NCBI RefSeq assembly: GCF_029227915.1
Contig: NC_079875.1
Location: 8,985,001 to 9,049,000 of the forward strand
Source: Hydractinia symbiolongicarpus
Lineage: Eukaryota; Cnidaria; Hydrozoa; Anthoathecata; Hydractiniidae
Reading direction: 5' to 3'
DNA length: 64,000 nucleotides
How positions within the stretch are numbered: the first letter of the stretch is position 1; each line of letters starts with the position of its first letter. Below the pieces are notes generated by a model. That model saw nothing but the letters and a program-made list of their open reading frames with translations. It did not search any database and was not told where the DNA came from. Shown one piece after another: positions 22,151 to 34,517 of this stretch. Made by a program: the position numbers and the translations under genes.

Positions 22151-23639
22151 AACTCGCCAACCATGGAAAGCGTGAGAGTAATAAAACACCCATCACAAAT
22201 GTTATTTTGTTTTTTACTGAGTAATTCACTACTAGAATCACCGAATAACTGGAATATTCTTTATCATAAAGAACTTAACATTTTTAATAGAAAATTGAGA
22301 ATATTTATGAAAATATTGGATGTGGGTGTTTAAAACAATGGAAACAACAAATCGATCATACAACAAATAAGCGAGTCCAAATAGTACATTGATATTATCA
22401 TTGCATAACAAAGTGCTTTTTATTAAACAAAATGCTTTGTACATCAACCTCGTACTTGGGGCTATTTGCCATTTCTTCTATTTTGCTGTGCAAGATTATA
22501 AGAAAAAGAAAAGAGCCATGGAGACGAGGGCAAATTTGACTTTCTCTAATTTTTGTAAATTAATTTCTCTATCAATTATGAATAAAATTTTCAAATTTTC
22601 GAAAACTATGACCGAAGGTTCACAAAGAAACAAATAAATAAATAAATAACAGAAATAAACGACAAAAATAAGAGTAAATAATACACATACCTGTGCGTTC
22701 TAACTAAAACATGACATCGAAATGTTGCAGTGGGTTGTTCGTCTGTTTCAGTGTACTGTTCATAAATCTGAAATTAAAATTTTTGAGCTAGAAAAAAGAA
22801 CTAACGTGCTATCATGTTAGTTAGAATTTGCGCGGGAAACAATTTCGTATTTTTTTTTTAATCTTGGGAAAGTTATTGAAAATCTTGCTATTCGTAAATT
22901 TTTCAAAAATTCAATTACCGCGAAATTCTATTTTTTTTCAATTTCTTTCAATGAAATTTGAAAAATATTGTCAAAATAATGCGAAGGCTCGACAATCACA
23001 CAAAACAATTTGAAAAGGTGTTTGATTTTGGTTCCTACCTCATTAGTTTTAATGTTTTAAAATGACATCGTGTTTTCAAATTTTTACGCAGTGTCGATTT
23101 TTTAAAAAATTATTTCAGCGTCCATTTATTCATTTCTCTAGTCATTCATTCTTTTCTTCTTATTTGTATTGTAATCTCTGTAGGCGATCAAGTCATGCAC
23201 TTTTACTACCTAGAGGGATTCAAATGCAAGTAGTTAAAATTAATTCTTAAGGGCATTATTTCACGACATTTTATTCTCGCGTAATATGCTTATTTGGGAA
23301 AATACTTTTTTTTGACAAAGAAATATCTCGCGAACATTAGTTCTCGCTAAAATTGATTCTTTAAGGTATATTTTTCACAAAAATATTTCTATACGTTTTT
23401 TTCTCTCGGATTATCAAACACAATTAATAAAGAAATTAAAAAAAATTCGTAATTAGTAAAATTTCTATGCGTCCTTTTTTTTACAGAATATTTTTCCCAG
23501 AAATTCCCTATACATAATATTATTTTTCCCTTACAACATCTTTTCCTGCAAAATGTTTATACACAATTTTTTTGCTACTAACCTAATTTAAGTCTTTTAG
23601 GTCCGTACTTTGTTGTAGTAAACATTGTTGCGACCAAAC

Positions 23640-25110
23640 TGTGCATGTAATTCCACGTTTGGTTAGAATATTCTTTTTGTGTGATAGTTATTGCATTTCA
23701 ATAAAATTGAACTCTTTGTAATTTATTATATACGAACAAACTTTGTAGTCCTCTTTTTAAGATTGGTTTACAATATTCTATTCGTGTGATAATTATGGCA
23801 TTTCAGTATAACTAAAGCCCTAACTGTTTGTAATTTGTTAGTCTTTCAAGATTGATTTACAATATTTATTTAGTCTAATACTGCTTTATTCATTTACATT
23901 GACGTCTTAAAGATATGTATTTGTTATTGCATGTGGTGTAATGAACAAGCTGTGTATGTATTTCAGGATTACTTACAATACATTGTGACCACTTTAACAT
24001 TTAACTTAAGTTGCAGTTGTAAATATTTGTATATTGTTAGGACTGTAGTCTCACAAAGACAACTGTGTTAGTCATTGCAATGTTGGTTAGGGTACATTAT
24101 TTTTTTGATGATCAGTATTGTATTTGATTTGTGGGTTGGTTAGAAGTTTCTATATGTAGTAATTATTGCATTTCACTAAAATTCAAGTCATGTTTGTAAT
24201 TCATTGTGGTATGCAGTGATATGAAGAAACTAAATAAGTCTTTCAAGATTGGTTTGCAATATTCCTTTTGTGTAAATACTGCTTTATTTATATAAACTGG
24301 AGTCTAAAAGATATGTAATTTATGATAGCATGTGGTGTAACGAACAAGCTGTGTAAATATTTTCAGGATTACTTACAATACACGGCAATATTTTCTTTTT
24401 TGGGTGAAAATTATTGCATATTATTTCAATTGAACAAATGAAAGTGTATATTTTTGCTGCATTGATGCCAATATTTTCATTTTCTGTGTAATAATTATTG
24501 CACTTTACTCAAATATAAATCTTAAAGGTTGGCATTTGTGAAGAAACGATTGTGTTTGTTTTTTGCAGCATTTGTGGCAGTTGTGGCAGTTGTTTCTGTG
24601 TGTGATAATTATTTCATCTCAGTTGTGTTGCAGTCTCAAAGGTTTATAATTTGTTAAGAAATGACTGCATATGTTTTTGCTGCATTGATGGCAATATTTT
24701 TTGTGTGTGATAATTATTTCATCTCAGTTGTGTTGCAGTCTTATGACCGTATATGTTTTTGCAGCATTTGTGGCCATCGCTTCTGGTGTGTGATGGCATT
24801 TGTAGCGGTTGTTTCTGTGTGATAATTATTTCATCTCGGTTTAAAGGTTTGTAATTTGTTAAGAAAAGACTGTGTATGTTTTTGCAACATTTGTGGCTAT
24901 CGCTTCTGGTGTGTGATAGCATTTGTAGCAGTTGTTTCTATGTGATAATTATTCCATATCTGTTTAAACGTTTGTAATTTGTTAAGAAAAGACTGTGTAT
25001 GTTTGTTGCAGCACAGGTAGCAATTGTTTTATGGTGTGATAATTATTTTATTTCATTTGAATTGAAGTCTTAAAGGTTTGTAATTCATTATAACTGTTAT
25101 GAACACACTA
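23640..25110. repeat. ~130-bp tandem array (copy B)
   Basis: The longer counterpart of 16640-17330, with about ten copies. The proximal units (24500-25080) are closest to copy A and the first ones (23640-24400) are strongly diverged, a pattern expected when an array grows from one end. Confidence 0.8.
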
Positions 25111-25299
25111 TTTTAAGGATGTCTATATGATTAAGTAATGTCAAATACAACTAATTAATGAAACTATGTTTTCTTCTTCTACATAAGGTTAAAAGATTAT
25201 TTGGTTGTTATTGCATTTGCATATCATTTCACTCAGATGTCTTTATCTAACCTTTTTCGAAGATCAATCTAAAAATATTCGAAAAAGTTTTAATGCATG

Positions 25300-26104
25300 T
25301 AATTTGCAATTTTATTTGACGTATTAATACCAAACTAGTCGATAAAGCCCGTGGAGAAATCCACTTAGGCAGAAGGAAAATGAAAAAATAGGTTGTTTTA
25401 ATTTTTTTGCTGACGACAGCAGTGCAGATACAGAAAAAAAATTTGGCGAAATTTAGTTTATTCGTTGCATGTAATATGTAGAGCTTAAACTGCTGATTAA
25501 GAAAACGTATATGATCATGTGCTTTTGATGAGCGGTTAATGAGATATAAGGGTTCAAAGATTTTGCTGACGTCAGCAATGGCCTGTCAAGGTCTTAATTT
25601 TTTTTTTTAGAAATTTGTGTACCTATTGCGTTCATCGTATAGATCTTAAAACGCTGATCAAGAAAATGTATAGGATTATATACTTTTGACAAACGGTTGC
25701 AGAGATATTAAGATTTGAATGTTTTTTGATGACGTCATCAACCCGTCCATTCCGAAACGGATTTGAGGACCCAGGTTTGGGAAACTTACCCAAATTAGTC
25801 CTAGGTGGTCCCTAGTTACCCATGCGGTGAAAAATCATTGACGTCACCAATTCGTTTCCAAGTTATTTGGCCTCAAAGTTTTAGGTGCACCGTAATGGCT
25901 TCACTAATTTAATATAAGATATTGACGTTAAAGTAGTGTTATTGACGTCGCGCCGTAACGTCAGAAAATTTAACATATTAGACATGCATTTTTCGGTTAC
26001 TTCAGAGAAAATTTCGGTAAGATCAAAGGAAAATGAACACATCCACTGTGCCTGTCACAGAGACACGGAACTGGCGTATTATTATATAGATACTAACTTC
26101 AATA
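25300..26104. mobile_element. Insertion unique to copy B, with CRE-like palindromes
   Basis: Comparison with copy A (17580/17581) shows ~805 extra bases here. The junctions ATGCATG-TA and TA-CAAAGC are compatible with insertion at a TA that was duplicated. Inside are two diverged ~170-bp repeats (about 25465-25570 and 25630-25725) and the palindromes TTGCTGACGTCAGCAA (25563-25578) and TGATGACGTCATCA (25727-25740). No terminal inverted repeats and no coding region. Class unknown. Confidence 0.65.
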
Positions 26105-26935
26105 TACAAAGCTATTTTATATTGACTCAGTTTTTTAGACTAGAAGAAATTAAAAAGCAAAGAATTTTGAATTTAATGTTTCGTTGCAACTATACTTACT
26201 TCTTATACGTACCGTTCTTCTCGGAAGAATCTATGTTTTTAGTCCCAAAATTGCTGCTATTCTTTTCAACTAAAACTCTGCTTTAGAAGACCTTCACACA
26301 AAGATTACGTACCACTCATGGAAACTGCTAACACAAATGAACCATATACATACGAAACCTCCGTCTAATTTCTCATTGAATTATAAATACAGAGATCGAT
26401 AAAAGCAATAAAAAATAGCAAAAAAGAATGTTACACTCGATGTTTTAGTAGCTACAACCATACTTACTGTTCATACCTACCCATTTTCATGCAAGAATCA
26501 ACGTTTGCCATTTTTTGTTCACAAAATTGTTACCATTCTTTTCCATTTTCGCCAGTCCTCATATCTTGTCATAAATACACGTGCTTCTCTGTCGGCATTT
26601 TTTTGGGCAGATTTTATGTTTTATAATTACATTCAACTACGCAATTAAATTATTATTGAAAGGATCAACAGTCTATAAGAAAAATATGAAGTGTAACTAA
26701 CATAATATGTGAGATAATCAATGATTCACTTACCACAATATCTTCTTATCCTCTGTAAAAAATTTGGTTGCGTGATGCAAACCGCTTCTTGGTGATCTTG
26801 ATACAAAAGTGACAAAAAACACGCGAACGGTGAAAAATTCCGATAAAACAACAAAAATGTTACTTATTAAAAACAAAAAACCGCCGCCGCTGTTGTGTTG
26901 TTTTGAAATCAACTATCTCTTAAGTTTGGGGGCTT

Positions 26936-26973
26936 GAAATTCCGTAGTGTTTATCAACACTGTACGGAATTTC
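26936..26973. repeat. Hairpin GAAATTCCGTAGTGTT (copy B)
   Basis: Same arms and loop as in copy A (26936-26951 and 26956-26973), despite scattered substitutions in the surrounding sequence. Confidence 0.85.
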
Positions 26974-27499
26974 TATAATATATAATACAAAAGAATAAAA
27001 ACAACGAAAACCTTTCGCGCATACACAAAATAATAATAATAACAATTCATAAAATTAAATAAACGCGCTTCGACTCCTGTCCCCCCACCCCGGGTTCTCC
27101 CGACCCCCCCACCCACTCTACTTATTTAAACGCCGCATAAGTTAATCAATAGAATTATAAATAAACACAAACACAAAAGCGCACGGAGAACCTCAATAGA
27201 ATAAAAAACACACAACCCGAGGCGACCACAATGCGTTAGGCAAAAACCAATTCAAAAACGGTTATTATTGACTCACATTTTATTTTAGCTCTCGGGTTGT
27301 GGTTTGTGATATAAATGTAAGGTACCTTGAATATTGCCATTCATCTCATCAAATAAACCATAAATTAAAATCTTTCTACCATCAAATAAACCATAAATTA
27401 AAATCTTCCTACTTTTGTCAAACTATCTTTTACAAACAAACCATAAACATACCATTCTAATAACTGCTTTAAGTTCGAACATAATAAAACATTTCCGCT

Positions 27500-30400
27500 C
27501 TTCTTGTTCTAGGTCCCAAGTCGGGACAGCCTTCAAATATGTATTTATTTCTTTTAGGTCCCAAGACGGGACAGCCTTTAAACATAACTTCCTTTAGGTC
27601 CCAAGTCAGGACAGCCTTCAAATATATATTTGCTTGTTTTAGGTCCCAAGACGGGACAACCTTAAAATATATATTTACTTGTTTTAGGTCTCAAGACGGG
27701 ACAGCCTTCAAATGTATATTTATGTGTTTTAGGTCTCAAGACGACACAGCCTTCAAATACATAGTTACTTGTTTTAGATCCCAAGACAAGACAGCCTTCA
27801 AATGTATATTTATGTGTTTTAGGTCCCAAATCGGGACAGCCTTCAAATGTATATTTACTTGTTTTAGGTCTCAAGACGAGACAGCCTTCAAATACATATT
27901 TACTTTTTTAGGTCTGAAGACGAGACAGCCTTCAAATACATACTTACTTGTTTTAGATCCCAAGGCGTGACAGCCTTTAAATATATATTTGCTTGTTTAA
28001 ATATATATTCACGTGTTTTAGGTCACAAGTCGTGACACCCTTTAAATGTATACTTATGTGTCTTAGGTCCCAAGTCGGGACAGCCTTTAAATGTATACTA
28101 TGTGTTTTAGGTCCCAAGTCGGGACAGCCTTCAAATGTATAGTTACTTGTTTTAGATCCCAAGATGGGACAGCCTTCAAATGTATATTTATTTGTTTTAG
28201 GTCCCAATTCGGGACAGCCTTCAAATGTATATTTACTTGTTTTAGGTCTCAAGACGAGACAGCCTTCAAATGTATATTTACTTGTTTTAAGTCTCAAGAC
28301 GAGACAGCCTTCAAATACATATTTACTTCTTCTAGGTCTCAAGACGAGACAGCCTTCAAATACATATTTACTTGTTTTAGATCCCAAGGCGGGAAAGCCT
28401 TTAAATATATATTTACTTGTTTTAGGCCTCAAGTCGTGACAGCCTTTAAATGTGTATTTATGTGTTTTGGGTCCCCAGTCGTGACCTTGTTTTAGGTCCC
28501 AAGACAAATGTATATTTATGTGTTTTAGGTCCCAAGTCGGGACAGCCTTCAAATATATATTTACTTATTTTAGGTCCCAAGTCGGGACAGCCTTCAAATG
28601 CATATTTACTTCTTTTAGGTCCTAAGACGGGACAAGCTTCAAATATATATTTACTTGTTTTAGGTCCCAAGACGGGACAGCCTTCAAATGTATATTAATG
28701 TGTTTTAGGTCTCAAGACGAGACAGCCTTCAAATGTATATTTACTTGTTTTAGATAACAAGACGGGACAGCTTTCAAATATATATTTACTTGTTTTAGGT
28801 CCCAAGTCGGGACAGCCTTTAAATGTATACTATGTGTTTTAGGTCCCAAGTCGGGACAGCCTTCAAATGTATAGTTACTTGTTTTAGATCCCAAGATGGG
28901 ACAGCCTTCAAATGAATATTTATTTGTTTTAGGTCCCAATTCGCGACAGCCTTCAAATGTATATTTACTTGTTTTAGGTCTCAAGACGAGACAGCCTTTA
29001 AATGTATATTTACTTGTTTTAAGTCTCAAGACGAGACAGCCTTCAAATACATATTTACTTCTTCTAGGTCTCAAGACGAGACAGCCTTCAAATACATATT
29101 TACTTGTTTTAGATCCCAAGGCGGAAAAGCCTTTAAATATATATTTACTTGTTTTAGGCCTCAAGTCGTGACAGCCTTTAAATGTGTATTTATGTGTTTT
29201 GGGTCCCCAGTCGTGACCTTGTTTTAGGTCCCAAGACAAATGTATATTTATGTGTTATAGGTCCCAAGTCGGGACAGCCTTTAAATATATATTTACTTGT
29301 TTTAGGCCTCAAGTCGTGACAGCCTTTAAATGTGTATTTATGTGTTTTGGGTCCCCAGTCGTGACCTTGTTTTAGGTCCCAAGACAAATGTATATTTATG
29401 TGTTTTAGGTCCCAAGTCGGGACAGCCTTCAAATATATATTTACTTATTTTAGGTCCCAAGTCGGGACAGCCTTCAAATGCATATTTACTTTTTTTAGGT
29501 CCTAAGACGGGACAAGCTTCAAATATATATTTACTTGTTTTAGGTCCCAAGACGGGACAGCCTTCAAATGTATATTAATGTGTTTTAGGTCTCAAGACGA
29601 GACAGCCTTCAAATGTATATTTACTTGTTTTAGATAACAAGACGGGACAGCTTTCAAATATATATTTACTTGTTTTAGGTCCCAAGTCGGGACAGCCTTT
29701 AAATGTATACTATGTGTTTTAGGTCCCAAGTCGGGACAGCCTTCAAATGTATAGTTACTTGTTTTAGATCCCAAGATGGGACAGCCTTCAAATGTATATT
29801 TATTTGTTTTAGGTCCCAAGTCGGGACAGCCTTCAAATGTATATTTACTTGTTTTAGGTCTCAAGACGAGACAGCCTTCAAATGTATATTTACTTGTTTT
29901 AAGTCTCAAGACGAGACAGCCTTCAAATACATATTTACTTCTTCTAGGTCTCAAGACGAGACAGCCTTCAAATACATATTTACTTGTTTTAGATCCCAAG
30001 GCGGGAAAGCCTTTAAATATATATTTACTTGTTTTAGGTCCCAAGTCGTGACAGCCTTTAAATGTGTATTCATGTGTTTTAGGTCCCCAGTCGTGACCTT
30101 TTTTTAGGTCCCAAGACAAATGTATATTTATGTGTTTTAGGTCCCAAGTCGGGACAGCCTTTAAATGTATATTTACTTCTTTTAGGTCCTAAGACGGGAC
30201 AAGCTTCAAATATATATTTACTTCTTTTAGGTCCTAAGACGGGACAAGCTTCAAATATATATTTACTTGTTTTAGGTCCCAAGACGGGACAGCCTTCAAA
30301 TGTATATTAATGTGTTTTAGGTCTCAAGACGAGACAGCCTTCAAATGTATATTTACTTGTTTTAGATAACAAGACGGGACAAGCTTCAAATATATATTTA

Positions 30401-31225
30401 CTTGTTTTAAGTTGTTTTAGGTCCCAAGTCGGGACGGCCTTCAAATGTATAGTTACTTGTTTTAGATCCCAAGATGGGACAGCCTTCAAATGTATATTTA
30501 TTTGTTTTAGGTCCCAAGTCGGGACAGCCTTCAAATGTATATTTACTTGTTTTAGGTCTCAAGACGAGACAGCCTTCAAATGTATATTTACTTGTTTTAA
30601 GTCTCAAGACGAGACAGCCTTCAAATACATATTTACTTCTTCTAGGTCTCAAGACGAGACAACCTTCAAATACATATTTACTTGTTTTAGATCCCAAGGC
30701 GGGAAAGCCTTTAAATATATATTTACTTGTTTTAGGTCCCAAGTCGTGACAGCCTTTAATTGTGTATTTATGTGTCTTAGGTCCCCAGTCGTGACCTTTT
30801 TTTAGGTCCCAAGACAAATGTATATTTATGTGTTTTAGGTCCCAAGTCGGGACAGCCTTCAAATGTATATTTACTTCTTTTAGGTCCTAAGACGGGACAA
30901 GCTTCAAATATATATTTACTTGTTTTAGGTCCCAAGACGGGACAGCCTTCAAATGTATATTAATGTGTTTTAGGTCTCAAGACGAGACAGCCTTCAAATA
31001 TATAGTTACTTGTTTTAGATCCCAAGACGGGACAGCCTTCAAATGTATATTTATGTGTTTTAGGTCCCAAGGTGAGACAACCTTCAAATGTATATTTACT
31101 TGTTTTAGGTCTCAAGACGAGACAGCCTTCAAATATATATTTACTTGTTTTAGGTTGCAAGTCGGGACAGCCTTTACATTTATATTTATGTGTTCTAGGT
31201 CTGATGACAAGGCAGCCTTATATTG
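27500..31225. repeat. 45-bp hairpin satellite (copy B, ~80 units)
   Basis: The same unit as in copy A, expanded about threefold and organised in higher-order blocks. A marker unit (ATGTATACTATGTG) recurs at about 28091, 28823 and 29703, and a fourth, lightly altered block starts near 30413. Spacings are about 0.73, 0.88 and 0.70 kb. A defective unit with CCCCAGTCGTGACC recurs in step. The longer spacing contains a ~150-bp sub-duplication (about 29186 and 29332). Confidence 0.95.
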
Positions 31226-32539
31226 TGCATTTGTTATTTTGTATTTATTTAAGTGCACATTACAGTGCGATCAATGAATGCCGAGAATTAAATACATTGT
31301 TTCTTCTGTTAACCACAAAGTAATTCTTTAAATGTCAGTCAGGCGAAGCTCTCTTTTTTCCTTCTTCGCCTTCTTTGTCCTCTTTCTGTCTTTTTTTCTT
31401 TCTTTTCCTTTTTCCTTTCGTCCGACCGTCCCTTCCTTGTCTTCTTTCTTCTTTCTTGATGTAGAAAAATGTATGACTTACCAGTACACTAAATGTGTTG
31501 ACAACTGACATTTGGTGTGTGTGAGTAAAACAAAAAATAAGTTTGTTTCAAAAAACATGTTTTTGAAACAAACTTGGGCGTTCGAAGGTTGCTGTCAGTT
31601 GCCAAAAGTCCGAGTAAGCTTTTTAAATAATACATTTTGATTATCTTTCTTTGACAAGAATATGTTTTTGGTAATATAATTTTTATCTTTTTAATAAATA
31701 CAATAACAGCTTATTCGGACTACCTTCGTTTGTAGGGTAAACTTAAGACTAAGTATGATTTCAAAACAACACTTAAAAACACGTGCGCGTTATATGTATT
31801 AGGAAAAGCAAAACGATGTTTATGGCAAGATCATTTTACGACATAGCCATAAATTATAAACAAATAAGCAAATAAAATAAACAAATAAACAAAACAGATC
31901 TGATTGCTTAACTGCTTGTCCTTTGAGACCACCTAACTTATCGTGAAAAGTAAGCAGTAGAGATAGAAGAAAAAATGAAAGACGCGTCCCTTATCAAACC
32001 TGCCTACCTGCCTACTTACTTAGAGACCTCCCTACCTTAAGCGCGCAATCCTGCCTACCTGCCTACTTACTTAAAAACTTACCTTAAGCGCGAAACAGAA
32101 ACAAAGGAGAAACAAATTGTACTTGATATACAGCTTCTTTCTTTTTACTTCATTTTCATCCTCATTGGTTCATGTCTTGGTGTTGTCAGCATCAATCTTC
32201 CTTTCGCGATGTTTCTTCTTTTTCATCTTCACTGGATAATGTGTTTACTATTCATCCTCCTTCCTGTTTCTTGCATCAACAAAAATGTTCCTTCCAAAAC
32301 GATCTAAACATAATTGGTGATTGGCACATATCCTTAGTTCGTAATATTAAAGTAACAAATATACGAAAAACAAAATAGAATTGCATATTATATGGCAAAA
32401 AATAAGAAATAAAACAAAACAACAAAAAACAACAAATCACCAAACTTATAAAATAATCAAACGGGCATACAAAGCAAGCAAACAAACAATCTAACTACTT
32501 AACCAATTAATGGAAAAGAAGCAAGAAAACAACAAGGAC

Positions 32540-33379
32540 ACATGAGAAAACAAACAAACAACAAACAAACAAACAAATAAAAACAACAACAACAACAAAA
32601 ACAAACAAGATAAAACAAAACAAATCAAACAAACAAATAAAAACAACAACAACAAAGAAACAACAAGACAAAGACAAACAAGAAAGTAAAGAATCTCATC
32701 TTCAACCCACCAACCATCGAATAAACTAAACCACTTAACTAAATGAAAACAAACCAATTAACTAACCAACTTACTAAGCAATGAACAAACCAACCAATCA
32801 GTCATTAAACCTACAAACAAATTAAACTAATCAACCAATAACTAACCAACAAACAAATCAACTAACTACGGTTACAAAACTAATAAACTAACCAGACAAT
32901 CAACCAACAAATCGACGAACCAACCAACTTACAAACCAATGAAAAACCTAAAAAAAATTTAAACCAATCTAACTAACCAACTTATCAACTAACAAGTTTA
33001 CCAACCAAGCAACCAGCTTACCAACCAACCAACCAACCAACAAATTAAATAAACCAATCAACCTAGGAGCTAAAACCAACAAACCAACCAACCAACAACC
33101 AATTTGCTAACCAACCAAGCAACTAACCAAAAAATCAAACCATCCAACTGCAAGAAAAAACCAACAAACCAACCAGCCAACTTGCTAGCCAACCAAGCAA
33201 CTAACCAAAAAAATCAAACCAATTAACCAATAAACAAATTGGACCAACTGACCAACTGAATAACCAACAAAAAACAACTAACATACCAACCAACCTACTA
33301 ACCAAAGAAGTAATTAACAAAAAAATCAAACCAACCAACCTACCAACCCACAAGAAAGTTAAACCAACTAGCAACCAAT
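32540..33379. repeat. CAAC/CCAA-rich low-complexity tract (copy B)
   Basis: As in copy A but longer, with additional AACAACAAC runs at 32560-32660. Open frames on the minus strand are compositional artefacts. Confidence 0.85.
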
Positions 33380-34517
33380 TGCTGTGCAAGATTATCGGAA
33401 AAAGAAAAGACCATGGAGACGAGGTCAAATGTGACTTTCTCTAATTTTTGTAAATTAATTTCTCTATCAATTATGAATAAAAATTACAAAGTTTACAAAA
33501 CTATGACTTAAGGTTCACAAATAAATAAATAAATAACAGAAATAAACAACAAAAATAAGAGTAAATAATACACATACCTGTGCGTTCTTACTAAAACATG
33601 ACATCGAAATGTTGCAGTGGGTTGTTCGTCTGTTTTATTGTACTGTTCATAAATCTGAAATTAAAATTTTTGAGCTAGAAAAAGCAACTAACGTGCTATC
33701 ATGTTAGCTGGGATTTGTTAGCGCGGGAAACAATTTCGTATTTTTTTTTTAAATCTTGGGAAATTTATTGGAAATCTTGCTATTCGTAAATTTGCAAAAG
33801 TTCAATTACCGCGAAATTCTATTTTTTTTTCAATTTCTCTCAATGAAATTTGAAAAATATTGTCATAATAATCCGATTTATTGTCAAGATTAATCCGAAG
33901 GCTCGACAATCACACAAAACAAATTTTTTATTTGCAAAAAATTTGAAAAGGTGTTTGATTTTGGTTCCTACCTCATTAGTTTTAATGTTTCAAAATGACA
34001 TCGTGTTTTCAAATTTTTACGCAGTGTCGATTTTTTAAAAAATTATTTCAGCGTCCGTTTATTCATTTCTCTAGTCATTCATTCTTTTCTTCTTATTTGT
34101 ATTGTAATCTCTGTAGGCGATCAAGTCATGCACTTTTACTACCTAGATAGATTCAAATGCAAGTAGTTAAAATTAATACTTAAGGGCATTATTTCACGAC
34201 ATTTTATTCTCGCGTAATATGCTTATTTGGGAAAATACTTTTTTTTGACAAAGAAATATCTCGCGAACATTAGTTCTCGCTAAAATTAATTCTTTAAGGT
34301 ATATTTTTCACAAAAATATTTCTATACGTCCTTTTTTCCAGCAAAACATTTTTCTCGGATTATCAAACACAACTAATAAAGAAATCAAAAAAAAAATGCG
34401 TCCTTTTATTTTTACAAAATATTTTTCCCAGAAATTTCTTATACATAATTTTATTTTTTTCCTTACAACAATATTTTTTCCTGCAAAGTATTTACACAAT
34501 TTTTTTGCTACTAACCT

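Larger units (their letters stand above)
16440..23582. repeat. Large direct duplication, copy A
   Basis: About 7.1 kb that recurs in the same orientation immediately downstream (23583-34517). Internal order: a ~130-bp unit array (16640-17330), a unique segment (17340-18880), a 45-bp hairpin array (19010-20340), a foldback with CCTACCTG repeats (20520-21110), a CAAC-rich tract (21590-22150), a segment found only in copy A (about 22150-22483), and a shared tail (22484-23582). No recognisable protein domain is encoded. Confidence 0.85.
23583..34517. repeat. Large direct duplication, copy B
   Basis: About 10.9 kb colinear with copy A. It differs by a larger ~130-bp array (23640-25110), an ~805-bp insertion at 25300-26104, a 45-bp array expanded to 27500-31225, extra bases around 31265-31400, and absence of the copy-A-only segment before 33380. 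Anchors: 25257 pairs with 17537, 26105 with 17581, 33380 with 22484, and the ends 34517 with 23582. The long identical stretches imply a fairly recent duplication. Confidence 0.85.

Noticed and set aside
19251-31160. Long repetitive ORFs on both strands in the 45-bp arrays as genes
   Set aside because: Unit length is a multiple of three and all frames are similarly open; there is no start context, domain or codon-position bias visible by eye. Treated as satellite.
19010-31225. CRISPR-like array
   Set aside because: Units are contiguous 45-bp monomers without unique spacers, in a eukaryotic genome.
32491-33428. Hydrophobic L/V/G/W-rich minus-strand ORFs as membrane proteins
   Set aside because: They are translations of the CAAC-rich low-complexity tract; same in copy A (21458-21673).
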